This document shows positions 52,623 to 63,431 of a stretch of DNA of 64,000 bases, piece by piece; the first letter of the stretch is position 1, and each line of letters starts with the position of its first letter. Source of the DNA: Porphyra umbilicalis (taxonomy: Eukaryota; Rhodophyta; Bangiophyceae; Bangiales; Bangiaceae). The position numbers and the translations under genes were made by a program. The DNA lies in NCBI GenBank assembly GCA_002049455.2, contig KV918770.1:372001-436000 (forward strand), read 5' to 3'. The notes under the pieces were generated by a model, which saw only the letters and a program-made list of their open reading frames with translations, searched no databases and was not told the origin of the DNA.

Positions 52623-53093
52623 CTTTTTTCAGATGTAACTTGAAGGAGCTCACAGCTCCTTTATCAGGTCTTAACGGCCGCCAGCAGCAGCCCACAGCCA
52701 GAGCTATGCTGATTTCCTTTTGGACCCCCCGCGACACACATGCGACAAAGTGACCGACGCTTTGGGCCGTCGGTATGACGCATAGTTGCGAGGTCCCCCT
52801 ATACGAGCAGGGACATAAAAAGTGTTCTGAGCCCGTTTCTGCTGTCAAACGCGTTTTCGAGCACGTCTTCTACGCGCCCCACCCCCATATTCGTCAGAAA
52901 CAGGACCAAACGAGCCTCTGAACTATCTTTTCTTTGGGAGCTCGACGAGTCATTCTTTTTTCAGATGTAACTTGAAGGAGCTCACAGCTCCTTTATCAGG
53001 TCTTAACGGCCGCCAGCAGCAGCCCACAGCCAGAGCTATGCTGATTTCCTTTTTGACCCCCCTCGACACACATGCGACAAAGTGACCGACGCG
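52518..53093 (-). repeat. Inverted segment of the satellite (about 1.7 units)
   Basis: Reverse complement of the units at 49755-52295. The variants ATAGTTGCGAGGTCCCC and TTCTACGCGCCCC are shared only with the last direct unit (about 52090-52195, CTCGCAATTATGCG and GGGGCGCGTAGAAGA). The inversion was therefore made from the array end. A 230-bp unique spacer separates the arms. Confidence 0.92.
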
Positions 53094-53272
53094 TGGAGCT
53101 GTTGCAGTACAGGATATGTGCGACGTCGCTTGTGGTTTCCTGGGGGTTCTGAAACGTGTTTCGGCTTTGTTTTCTTGCAGGAAGGCTTGTGGGGCCAGTC
53201 ATTCTGTTTTTCTTTCTCGTGACTGTTGTTGAAGGGTTGCTCTTTTTTTCAGTGCTCTCAGGCTTTATTGTG

Positions 53273-54289
53273 CTAGGGTATGTAGAGGTTGTAGCGCCGA
53301 ACGGCTGCCTTCATAAACCCGCAACACATGTCGCCGGTCATATGAAGAAGCATGGCGTCAATGGTGGTCATGGGCCACGCGTTGAACTAGTCTGGCGATG
53401 ACCAGCGACGTAGCCAGCTGCTGCCCACAGAAAAGACATCTTCTATGGGGTTGAAGTCGGGCGAGTAGGGAGGCATGAGCGAAACAAACACCCCAGCGGC
53501 TCTCAGGCTCGCCAACGCCACGCTATCATGAATGCGGGCATTGTCAAGGACCAGTACACAGCACTCGGGCTGGACACTCCACTCTCCCGCCACACACGCT
53601 CGCATACGCGGTAACACAAACGAAGTACCAAACAAAAGAAAGTTAACCGCCGTCTGCCCTGGGGGAGGCCGCGTAATCATCCAATCTATCACACAGTCAT
53701 GGGCCATCGCGACAAAGAAGCTCGTCCTCGCGCCCGCAGACGACGCGACGTAACACTCAGACCGCGAACCGCGCACTGACCACGCCCACCGACGCTCTGC
53801 CGCCCGCACCACCCGATGAGCTTCTTCAATGTAGACGCGGCAGCTGAGCGGGATTTGCGATTGGGCGGCAACCCAGGCAACCCGCTCGGCCTCGTTTCGA
53901 GTGAAAAAGGCCTTCTCAATAATCTTCCTCACGTAGCCGTTTCCGGCTAAAATTCGGCTGACCGAAGCCGGGGATACCTCGACCGCCCCGTCTACGCCTG
54001 CCATCAGCGCGTTGACGACATCAGTCATCTCATCGAGGAAGAGCTCTGGCTCATCCTCGACGGCCTTGAGGACGGCGTCACGGAGGGTCGGGTTGTCGAC
54101 GACATTGTAAGCATGCCGGTTCCACCGCTTTGGGTCATAGTGGAAGTCGCCCCCAGTCTGCCAAAAGTAATCCAGGAAGCGCCGTGCCGACCGCTCAGAG
54201 ACGCGAAGATGGCGGGCAGCGCATGCCACGCTCTTGCCGTCCACGACCACCATGCGGAAGAGATGCTGTCGTGTCTCCGCCGACTTCAT
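53273..54289 (-). pseudogene. Tc1/mariner-IS630-type DDE transposase with premature stop
   Basis: Start chosen at MKSAETRQHLFRMVVVDGKS (54289); the longer upstream reading is Pro-rich and carries poly-G. The N-terminal helix-turn-helix includes VACAARHLRVSERSARRFLD. Catalytic core: YIEEAHR (first acid, normally Asp in an IDE motif, here Glu), LVLDNARIHD (second) and PPYSPDFNPIEDVF (third). The frame ends at TAG 53387-53389 after RRWSSPD, but the same frame continues FNAWPMTTIDAMLLHMTGD and CCGFMKAAVRRYNLYIP to a stop at 53273, the expected C-terminal helix. The gene is thus one nonsense mutation, and perhaps a catalytic change, away from intact. No flanking TIRs were found. Confidence 0.8.
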
Positions 54290-55350
54290 GACCCGCAGGG
54301 TGAGTGCGCACCACGAGCAGTGGGTGGGGGGGGGGGAGACCAGAAGACTTGTAGAAGGGAGATGGGGTGGGACATGGGGTGTGGGCACCCAAGCCGACTG
54401 ATGAGGTGGGCGCGAGTTCACCAAGCTAGAGACGAATCATGCACAGGCCACCTCCGTCAGGCGCGCGCGACATGGCCGCGCCATCCGAGGCGCCGATGGC
54501 CCAGTCAGTGAGAATCTGTGGGAAGGCCTGCCACCTGCAGTTTCCGGCCGTTTGCCAGCTTCTGAGGTCGGTTCCTTGTGACGGACGGCCAATTTTCTCC
54601 AGACTCCCACGTTCTTGGGTCAGAACATCTGAGACTGCCGCGGCGGTTCGCAGAAGCGCGTGGAAGGACCGCATGAGGGAGCTTTAAAACGGTAAATGCG
54701 ACCAGGGATGGCGTAAATATGGAGTTTGGGAGCGTAATGAGTGCGCCGAGCAAGACAGCTGTCGGTTTAATGTCAAAGTGAGAGGTCTTCACGTTGCAAA
54801 ATGAGCCAGATGGGGGTCAAATGTACAAAAGAAAGATGCTCAATTGACAGTTTTCATGGATACTAGCTGCTTTCGGCAACGCCATAATTGTTCGGATCTC
54901 TTCTGTTCTGGCTCAGAACCGGCAAAATTGGGAATCTTGCAGTACCCGTTCCACGTACGACTGCATGCACCACACAAAAAGAAAGACAAACCATGTGTTT
55001 TATTCTTCCGGAGGACGTGTCCTAGTGTCAATACCCGTACGTGATAGTTATGGCGTCGCAAAACGCACGACAGGCCCGGCCGTGTTGCGCAATACCGTCG
55101 ACGTGCTGCCCGATCCGCGCGACAACCATGTTTCCAGGTCCACCGCATTTCTTCGACGTCCGTCATCGGGCAGGTACAGCCGGGGCGACTGGGAATCCTC
55201 ATTCGTCACGAGTACGGACTTGACCGCAGACGCATGTACCGAATGGGCGCGGTGGCAGCACATACTGCAAGGTACGAAGGCTCTTTCAACAAAAGACCGC
55301 CGTGAACAGCATCAACAAGAGCCCGCACGACATTGCTTTCACATTTCTAT
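54290..55350. other. Intergenic sequence, nothing recognised
   Basis: Short ORFs only, on both strands. A poly-G run sits at about 54325. No repeat seen elsewhere in the window. Confidence 0.4.
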
Positions 55351-55353
55351 GGG

Positions 55354-56713
55354 CTACCCACCCGGAAAGGACCGGCGCAACGATGCGAGCTTTCGCAGTA
55401 GAGTGTCAGCAGCGTTGCGAATTGCCTCGATGTGCACAATGTTCTTCACCGCCAGTGACAGACAGTCCCTCCCCCCCAACTGAGCACGGAAGAGACGCAG
55501 GAGAGTGTCCTTCTCGTCAAAATGGTCCACAAACGCAATGTCCACGTCCTCGGACACGGAGTTGTCCGCGTCATCGCCACAACGGGCAGCCAACAAGAGC
55601 CGCGCCGGGATGAGCGGGAGCAGGGCGGGGTCTTCTCCGAGCTCAGTGGCCAGGTCCAATGTGGCCATGGGGTTTTCATCGACCAAGTGCACACAGTTGG
55701 TCATGTTGAATTCTCTTCAGATGTGTTCGGAAGTACAGTGCGTTCTCGTTATATAAAACAGCTGATTCCGCTAAATATGAAGAAGAACTGGCCCACACTG
55801 ACTGGAATGGAAGACTCGCAACCCCTATTGTTTTGTAAACAATTCTCTTATGAAGAGAACGCACTGTACCGGGTTTCGGAAAGCTTTGCGATCCGTGGGC
55901 CGCCGTGCACATGTCCTATCGCTTAGGGGCATTCCGAAGTGCGTGCAAAATGCGCATGCCTGCCACCGGCGGTGTGGGTTTACTGGCGCCACAGACCCCC
56001 ATAGACGACTTGCTGGACAACAGGAATTTGTGAGCACTGCGCTTTCCATCCATGCCGATCATCAAGGCCGGCCCATCACCCCCCACACATCGAGTGACAG
56101 CAGGCCGTCTTCGCTCCCAATACGCCCGAGCTCCTCGACGGCCAGGGCGACCGCGTCGTCGCGCAAGGGCGTCGGTAGAAATCCGCGACACCCGCCGGTG
56201 GTCCCGCGCCAGTGGCCCAACAACGGAGGGTGGCTGCGGCGGCCCCACCGCCGCCGCCGCCGCCGCCGCCACCGTGTCCACGACGACCCTTGTCACCGCC
56301 GCCGCCGCGCCCGCTGCCGCGTCGACGAACGCGCTGCCGACGGGGGCCACGGCAGTGTCGGCCTCTGCCTCCACGCCTGCGGCGGCGGTGACGGGCGCGG
56401 GCACGTCCGTAACGGATCCCGCAACGAGCGTACCCGCGGGGACGATGGCGACCCCGGGCGGTGGCGGCGGTGCCGACGCAGCGGCGGCAGGCGCGGCCCC
56501 AACCGTAGTCGGCGCCACCACCGCCGACTCCACCGCGGCCGCCGGCTGCGGCCCGCTGGCCCGCGCGCGGCGGGTCAACACCTTCCCCTCCAAAGAGGGC
56601 GGCTCGGCCTCCTCCCTTCCTCCACGGGCGCTCGCTGCCCAAGCCCGCACCGGCGGCGGGCCCACATTCGCCGACCGCAAGCGGCACCCGACGGCGTGGC
56701 TGCCGCCCAGCAA
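55354..56713 (-). CDS. Possible two-exon gene with BTB/POZ-like features, interrupted by a MITE
   Basis: Upstream minus-strand ORF (55916-56713): a long Ala/Val-rich stretch, then ALMIGMDGKRSAHKFLLSSK, which resembles the start of a BTB domain (H-K-x-x-L-x-x-x-S). Downstream minus-strand ORF (55354-55704): MATLDLATELGEDPALLPLI, AARCGDDADNSVSEDVDIAF and a helical tail IVHIEAIRNAADTLLRKLAS. Together they could be exons, with the 131-bp MITE (55736-55866) in the intron. Splice sites were not fixed, and the plus strand is also open, so the model is tentative. Confidence 0.3.
55736..55866 (+). mobile_element. 131-bp MITE, TIR CAGTGCGTTCTC, TA target (second copy)
   Basis: Starts CAGTGCGTTCTCGTTATA and ends GAGAACGCACTG, with flanking TA at 55734-55735 and 55867-55868. 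Full-length match in inverse orientation to 10718-10848, including the shared core CAGCTGATTC and the later word TGGCCCACAC (here CTGGCCCACACTG). Confidence 0.88.
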
Positions 56714-56719
56714 CGTCCC

Positions 56720-57680
56720 TTACAGGCGCCGCTCCGCCCCCCTGCCGCCGTCGCCGCCGGTACCGCCACCCCGAGTCGGCCCAAACGACGCGGACCGCCG
56801 GGCGACGGTGCCCACGATTCAGCACCCGCCCGTCGAGCGGGCGGCCCACCCCACCAGCCGACCCGCCGTCGCCCCCCCCCCAGCCACCCGCCGGCGACGC
56901 CGTCGTCGCCGCCGCGGTCGTCGCTGCGCCCGACCCGCCGGTTCTGCTGCGGACGGTGCACCCGCTGCCGCAGAGGCTGCTAGACAGCCCCTTGCCGGCG
57001 GTTTATAAGCCGAGGGAGCCGAAGCTGCCACTCAAGCCGCCGCCACTGCCACCGCCACCCCCAACGCCACCGCCGAGGCTCCCCGAATAGCGACCGAGGA
57101 TGCCGCTGCCCGCCACGCCCGACGCCACTTCGCCACGCGTCCCCCCGGCCCCTACCAAGCGGCGGCCGACACGTCTCCGCCGTCGCCGCCCCGGGCCACA
57201 ATTGCCCTTTCTTCCCCCTCTCCGCCTTGCACGACGGATGACATGCAGTCCACGTCTACCACAACCACAGCGCCCCCACACCGCCGCCGGTGCCTGGCCC
57301 CCGCCGCCTGCCGTCGCCGTCTCGCTCAGAGGGTGGCGGCGTCACCGGCGCGGCGCCCAACACGTCGCCAGCCCCGCCGCCTCCCGTCCCACACCGCCCC
57401 CACCCCCCACCACCGAGCACCCCCCACCCCGACTGGCCTCCCAGGATCAACGTACCCACAAAAACCACACAGCTCTTCCTCCAGCCCCTAGACCCTGCTA
57501 CGTCCATGCTCCGTCGGGGGCCGCCACCTCCCCGATCCAGTCGACCACGGGCAAGAAAATGGCCGCAACCGCTCGAGCTGCCACGCGATCCGCGACCACA
57601 CAACCCCCCATTCGAACGTTTAAACGGAGAACTCTCTCTCAGGCCTCTCAAGCCACCTTGTCGGCAAGTCCCAAAAACTT
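56720..57680. other. Pro/Arg-coding GC-rich sequence, unresolved
   Basis: Open on both strands for several hundred codons, with CCGCCGCC-type runs. No domain recognised. Plus-strand ORF 57290-57862 ends with a segment similar to that at 47.2 kb (RTDDDDVATSS versus RTGDEDVATSS), reflecting the shared repeat. Confidence 0.35.
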
Positions 57681-57684
57681 ACGC

Positions 57685-58016
57685 GAGCCTGACCACATGC
57701 GCTCCCATCAACCCGTTCTCACGACCCCGAAAACACCACACCTGCCCTCACGTACCTTTTCAATCACGATCTGCTTCCGCGGGCCGTACGGACGATGATG
57801 ACGTCGCCACCTCGAGCAAACTCGTACGCTGTTCGGGCGGACCTGTGCGCTTTCTTCCATAGTCAAGAGACAAGCCGGGGACGTCGCTGGACATCGTAGG
57901 ACGCGAAAAGGCGCGCCCGGATCGGTTTTGGTCAGGTACTCCCTCAACGTGCACTGGAAAAGGCGACTTATGTTTCAACGTGCATGTGCGTACCCTGTAC
58001 TAAAGTGCAGGGAATT
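57685..58016. repeat. Dispersed repeat shared with 47098-47452, copy 2
   Basis: Matches copy 1 in order (CCTGCCCTCACGTACCTTTT, GGGCCGTACGGACGATGATG, GACGTCGCCACCTCGAGCAA, TACTCCCTCAACGTGCACTG) and ends with the hairpin CCCTGTACTAAAGTGCAGGG followed by AA. Confidence 0.65.
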
Positions 58017-58717
58017 TATTATTGAAAGCGAAAATACTTTGCGCTTGAGAAACGACAAATCCGCTTTCACAGGACCACAGATTGACAACAGCGTCACGTG
58101 CATCTTCTGAGAGAGCTCCATAAAGAAAACGCGCACAACTGGTTTCACGAAAAATTCGCCGTGAATGCTGCGTGAAGGCTGCCTGACCAATCAAACATCA
58201 GTAATGCAACTGCTGAGAACCGCCTCAGAGCCGCCGTAGTCGGCCGCAAATGAACCGCCAGCAGGCAACATCGCACAGTCTGGCAGAGGGCAGTGGGGCA
58301 CACGTGGCACAGGATGGGTCCCTCGGTCCTGTCCCCAATTACACCATGCTGTCACCTCGGGCAAAACAACAGCCTCGCCCTTGATGGTCTATTTTGCAAG
58401 GAGAGGTCGCCGTCGGCTGGGGTCAGCACGTCGTCAGTGCCTCAATGTCGAATGATTTGTAGAGCGCACCAGCGGACCCTACTGGTGTGGCGCCACGTGG
58501 CTTACGATGGTTTTGATAATTATCGAGGAGAATTATTAATAATATACCGCATTCATGCTAATCATGGATGGTGTCTCCGAAAATGCTCATCCGTGCTCAG
58601 GACAGGTGCCCATTGAGTCAACATGGCCGAATGGTGCCCGACACAATGCGCGCTTCGTGTCTGAAGGATCAAACAGCACCGTGTCTGAACCCAGACATCC
58701 GCTGTTCCAGACGCGAC
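58017..58717. other. Intergenic sequence, nothing recognised
   Basis: AT-richer sequence without credible ORFs. Its right edge GCGAC (58713-58717) would be the left target duplication of element D; the partner is outside the window. Confidence 0.4.
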
Positions 58718-59374
58718 TGTGACTACACGCTCAGCCCACTCACCCATTTGGGGGTAAGACGAGCCAAACCGTGTCGCCGGGTAGTCCTGTTGGGAAATAC
58801 CCGCCCCGGAAGGAAGCCCCGAAGAGCACACACAAACAGCGTCGACCGAGGGGAGACGCCCAGAGCGACAAACACGAGTTGTGTGACCGGAAGTTTCCTT
58901 TCCCGCGTCGAAGACCTCCAGGCGACCCTCACGGCTCGCCCTCTTATCCCGTTCGTTCCCCTCGGACCCTCCAAAGCCCCCCCTCACATACCCGCCAAGG
59001 ACCCTCAGAAAGCCATCCTCTCAGAACCCATGGGGCCAGTCTCAGAGGAGGATGGCCGAAGCTTAAAATACCGCCTTGATTAGAGGCTGGGGAAGGGTGC
59101 TACGTGACACCCTCGCGGCGCCCCGGGGTCAGGGGCGCAGTGTCATGTTGGTCGATAGTCCGAGTCGGGTTCACACAAAATTAGGCCCTTAAATGGGAGC
59201 CCGCCCTGGGAGTTACTAGTCCCAGGGAAGTCTCGAGATCGCGGTTATGGTTGGTGAGCCACGAAGTGATCACAAGTGGGTCGTCAACGGAAAGATTTGA
59301 AGTATGTGGCAGTGGGACATATTTCTCGGGGATCTGGATCCCCGAATGTGGGGGCCATGTGTCCGGCCGTCACA
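58718..59374 (-). repeat. 3' LTR of element D (657 bp)
   Basis: In the minus sense it begins TGTGACGGCCGGACACATGG and ends GTGTAGTCACA. It aligns along its length with the element B LTR (for example CACATGGCCCCCACA, CCCGACTCGGAC-like and CCCCGGGGCGCCGCGAGGG), at perhaps 75-80% identity. The polypurine side (59375 onwards, inverse of TTAGAAGGTGGAAT) lies to the right, so the element extends to the right on the minus strand. Confidence 0.85.
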
Positions 59375-59969
59375 ATTCCACCTTCTAAAAAAGTCGCCAT
59401 CCCGGAGGCCTTAAGACGGGGGAGCGGGCCCGCTGCAGGGTTACGGGCGGGCCAGGACTGCTAGCTGGCGTCCTCCCCAGCGTGGGGCCCGGGTGCTGCC
59501 CCGGTCACCGCCGGCAGGGGCCGCCCCGGAGCGCTGGGGCGAGCCCGCCTGGGCCACGGGGGTACGCCTCGTCGCCGTGCGGTGGAGACGGCGGTGTGTC
59601 AGGGGGGGGCCGCGTGGCCGGGGCGCGCCACGCCAACCGTGCCAGGTGGGGCAAAGGGGGGCGTCCGGTATGGCGTCCCCGCCCCCTACCTGTAAGGGCT
59701 GCCCCGCGCGCCCACTTGGAGGAGTCATCCAGGAAGAGGGGCCCGCGAGGCGGTGCCGCGGGAGGCGAGTGGGCGCCCCTGCCGGTATACAGGGGCCCAT
59801 AGATGCGGGGCAGGCGGGGGACGGACGGGGCGGCCGTTCACTTCACTACCGGCCGTCACCGTGTCCTCTTCGCTTCTGGAGTTGAGAGTCCCCTCCCCCC
59901 CATCTGTTTCCTATCGAACCCCCCCCAACCCCCCAGTCCGCCCCGCGTCCCTGATAGGGCGCGGCGCCT
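59375..59969. other. Leader region of antisense ORF, element D
   Basis: Corresponds to 22990-23597 of element B. Contains the conserved block GGCAGGCGGGGGACGGACGG around 59810-59835. No ORF supported. Confidence 0.5.
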
Positions 59970-61405
59970 ATGGCATCCTCGCGGTCGACGGGAGTTGCGT
60001 CGACGGAGGAGTTGGCTACTCCAAGTGCGGGGTGCGCCGCGCCGGCATCGAGTGGAACGCCGTTCCGGTCCGAGCGCCGCCCTGCGGTGGCGGGGGTCCG
60101 AGCCGGTGTCGAGGCACCGGCGCCGGGCACGGCCAAGTCTGGCAGCCCGGCAGCGGCGACCACGCGGACGAGTGGGGCGCCTGCCAGTACGGGCGCCCCA
60201 GAGTCCAAGAGCTCGACGGCGGCCACAACGCGGGCTGGCGGGGCGGCGGCGTCCGCGCCCGCTACGCCGGCCGGCGCCACCAAGTCGAGTGGCGCGGATT
60301 CGTCGACGGCGCGGGGGAAGGCGGCCCGTCGGTGGCGCCCAGATCAAGGCGCGACCCCGATCCGGGAGTCCTCGGCGGCGGGGAGTCAAGCGACACAATC
60401 GCCGTCGCCGCCTCGCCGGTTCAATATAACGGCGGGGTCTGCGTCGGCTTCCCGCTCGTCGAGTACGGCGACGCGGTCGGCCGACGAGGATGCGGCCGCG
60501 CCCGGCTTGGCGGTGGCGCGCGTGCCGCTGCCGGCCAGGCGGCCGGGGACTCCACCGGCGGCGGCAGCGGCGGCCGCAGCGGCACCAGGCGATGAGGGGG
60601 AAGACCCCATGGAGCAAGGATCGCCTCCGCCGGTACCGCGCCGGGTGCGCCCCCCGGTAGTGGAGGAGGCGGGGCCCGCGGGGGCGGAGCCGGAGGCGCC
60701 TGTCCAGTGGACGCCCCCCCACGCACCTAGTCAGTTGGGGGAGTGTCGCCTGCAGGCCCTGGACTCTTCCATACTGGTGCTCAAGCAGGGCCCGGCGTGG
60801 CAGCGCGCCTGTCCAACGTGATGGACGGGGCCACCGTGGACGAGGTTCCACCCGTCGTGGCGTGGGAGTGGGCGTGCTGCTCTCCCCCGTACTTGGGCGA
60901 GAGGGACCTCCACTTACACCACCAGGACGCCCGCACCGAGCGCCCGGTGCGGGAGGCGTCGGGGATCCTGGTGCGGGCTTCTCAAGTGGAGAGTACCCAG
61001 ATCCATGCCTCGGCGCAGTGGGACTACTTTGTCCCGACGCCGACGTGGTGGTCGGCGATGGAGGAGTCCTTAGGGCTCTCCGCAAGGATGCCCCGTATCG
61101 TGGCCCACTTTGGCACAGCGCTTCGTCGGGGGAATTCCACTCCGGCGGCGGCAATGCTCGCAACCCAGTGGGTGCTGGAGGTGGCGGGGATGTGGTTTGC
61201 CTCCGCGCGTACCAAGGGGTACCTGTGGCATCTGCCTGCCAGCCTGATCGACCGCCTCGTGAGGCTGCGCCTCGCTAACGTGGTGGAGGGGGCGGACCTG
61301 GACGCGCATGCGTACGTCAGAGAGGTGCTGGACCTACACCACACCTTGGACTGGGCGGCTGCCGGGCCCTACTTGGCCCTCCAAGTTGGCGGAGAGAACG
61401 ACTAG
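59970..61405 (+). pseudogene. Antisense accessory ORF of element D, broken
   Basis: Plus-strand copy of the element B aORF, opposite to the minus-strand pol of element D. The N-terminus MASSRSTGVASTEELATPS matches MASSRSTAVAPTEEMASPS. Further matches: DPMEQGSPPPVPRR, QWTPPHAPSQLGECRLQAL, VVAWEWACCSPPYLGERD, YFVPTPTWWSAMEESLG, TKGYLWHLPASLIDRLVRL. After KQGPAWQR about 110 bp are missing relative to B, which breaks the frame at about 60805; the second half is open from 60743 to 61405. The C-terminal 150 residues of the B protein are absent or degraded. The amino acid sequence is better conserved in the C-terminal half than in the low-complexity N-terminus. Confidence 0.75.
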
Positions 61406-61559
61406 GCGGCTCGGGCGTTTTTCCAACGCGACAACCGCCTCTTAGGAGGGCGCATAGGCCTCCGTGAGGGCCTCGGTGACTCCGCCTACCCCTATGATGC
61501 GAGAATCTTGGCTGTGTCGCCCCCGACAGCGTCGGGTTGAGGTGCCCCAGGCACATTTC

Positions 61560-62889
61560 CCCCCACCAGCGCAAGCGCACCCGGGGAGCGATGGCCTTCT
61601 TGATGGCTTTGAGGTTCTTCTCGTTCACACTCAAGCGTCCTGGCCGCACTACATGGCCAAGGTACTCCACCTCGTTACTCAAGAGGTGGCGCTTCTGTGC
61701 CTTGAGGGTGACCCCATGTTTCCCGAGTAGGGTGAGCACCGTGTCCAAGTGGGACAGGATGGACTCGGCATCGGCGAAGAAGATGATAAGGTCGTCTAAG
61801 TTGACGAGCTCATTCTGCCACGTAACTCCGCATAGGATCATGTCGATAGCCAGCTGGAAAGTAGCAGGGGCATTGCACAGGCCAAAAGGAAGACGGCTAC
61901 ACTCGTTCGTCCCGCAGTGGCAGGTGAACGCCGTCTTAGGATTATCCTTCTCGGCTATGGGGATCTGCCAGTACCAACCGTTGCAGTCCAATGTGGAGAC
62001 GAACTGGGCATCCCCTCAGGAGTCGACGCAGTTGTCCATTCCGGGAAACGGATACGAGCCGCGTACTGTGCGCTCGTTCAAATGCCGTTAGTCGATGCAG
62101 AACCGGGGACTCCCGTCGGGTTTCGGAATGAGTACCACCGGGCTGGCCATTCACTCTGTCTGGGATCTATAACTTCGAGCTTCAGCATTTGGTCGACTTG
62201 GGCCTTGATGAGTTCCATACTTCGGGGATCCATCCGGTAAGGGTTGTACAGGACGGGCTCGGAGCCCGGCTTCGACTCGATCCGGTGCTCCGTGGCCTTG
62301 ATGGAGCCCAAATGCCAGCTCCAAAGGGCCCGGTGCTTCTCCAGTAGGGCGAGCACTCGAGGCCGCAACCCCTCGGGCACGTTCGAAGTAAGAACATGGG
62401 GCACCTTCACGGGGTCTGTCGCGTCCGGCGCGGTGGCAGGACTGGGACTGAGGGCAGCCCAGTACTCTTGGGATATGGCGGCTACCGTACCGGAGGAGGC
62501 CGACATATGCCCTAGGACCATGCCCTTGGGGAGTTGCTTACTGGTATTCCCCGTATGGGTTACTTCCACCCACCACGTCTGGTTTGCGATGCAGTCCATG
62601 GTGCAAGTTGCCACATTCACGCGATGGCGCTCATACACTCGATGACGCTGGGTGATGACCCCATTCCCTCGAAATATCTTTTGTACTGGGACGTACCCCC
62701 GGGACCGCAGGGGTAGAGCCACCTCGCGCCCCAAAAGCATCTTGGCGTCCGCCTCACTATTGGCACCAGACTTTCCGGGTTGGTCCGCCCTGGCATACGA
62801 CACCGTCTTATCCCGACGGAGGATGGGAACCTGACATCCATTTAGCAGCTGGATGTACCCCTTGGGCCGGCAGATGGTGGGGATGTTGA
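61560..62889 (-). pseudogene. pol: Protease tail and RT of element D
   Basis: Minus-strand coding remnant. From the right: TICRPKGYIQLLNGCQVPI (protease tail), VYERHRVNVATCTMDCIANQ, LEKHRALWSWHLGSIKATEH, YNPYRMDPRSMELIKAQVDQ, then RT blocks YWQIPIAEKDNPKTAF, FGLCNAPATFQLAID, NLDDLIIFFADAE and LGHVVRPGRLSVNEKNLKAI. A frame break lies near 62080-62150. After KKA (about 61590) the sequence jumps to non-RT DNA, so RNase H, integrase and chromodomain are deleted and RT lies next to the antisense ORF. Arg is present where element B has its first stop (HRVYERH). Confidence 0.85.
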
Positions 62890-62891
62890 AA

Positions 62892-63431
62892 CGCAGTGAG
62901 GATAGGGGATGGGGGACCACTATGAAGTGGTTGAGTGGCTTGGGATTGTGTGTATGTGTGCGAACGTGCTTTGTTGGTTGTCTCACCAAAGCGCCCCTCT
63001 TTCCATCAAGGGCACTTCTCAAGTAGGCCAAGTCGGAGCACTCAAGCCCACCACGCCGCTCAAGCAGCTCGCCCGCGCACGCGCCCGCCCACACTCTAAA
63101 TCAAAGCGCTCACCAAATCAAAGCATCAAGGATCAAAGCAAAGGACACGAAAATCAAAGCATCAGAAGCGCAAGAACAGAAAATGTGAAATCGCAAAAAT
63201 GTCATTCAAAATCGCACGGAAAAAAATGTCGAATGCACCAGCGGTCATCCAACCGCGAGGCAGTCGCATGGATAGCCTAGTGGGAAGTATGACTCCCACT
63301 CTCATAAGGCGTGACCTTCGGGTCGCGTCCGGGAGTCGGGGGTTCGAACTCTGTCAATACATGGTATCTTGAATTTTGCTTTTTTACAGCATCAGGGCTT
63401 ACAGCGGCGATGAGCATGGCGTTCCAACAGG
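62892..63431 (+). mobile_element. SINE-like insert with tRNA-type A and B boxes in element D protease
   Basis: Interrupts protease between VHVP and TICRPKG. A-box TAGCCTAGTGG (63273-63283), a small hairpin GACCTTCGGGTC (63313-63324), B-box GGTTCGAACTC (63341-63351), and a downstream T6 run (63380-63385) as a possible Pol III terminator. Flanks GGGGATG and GGGGACATG may be a degraded target duplication. Upstream of the boxes is about 380 bp with repeated AATCAAAGCATCA words and no ORF. The tRNA-like part does not fold into a clean cloverleaf, so it is tRNA-derived, not a tRNA gene. Confidence 0.5.

Noticed and set aside
63265..63360. Functional tRNA gene
   Set aside because: A- and B-box words are present, but acceptor and T stems do not pair properly, and the sequence sits inside a disrupted retrotransposon.
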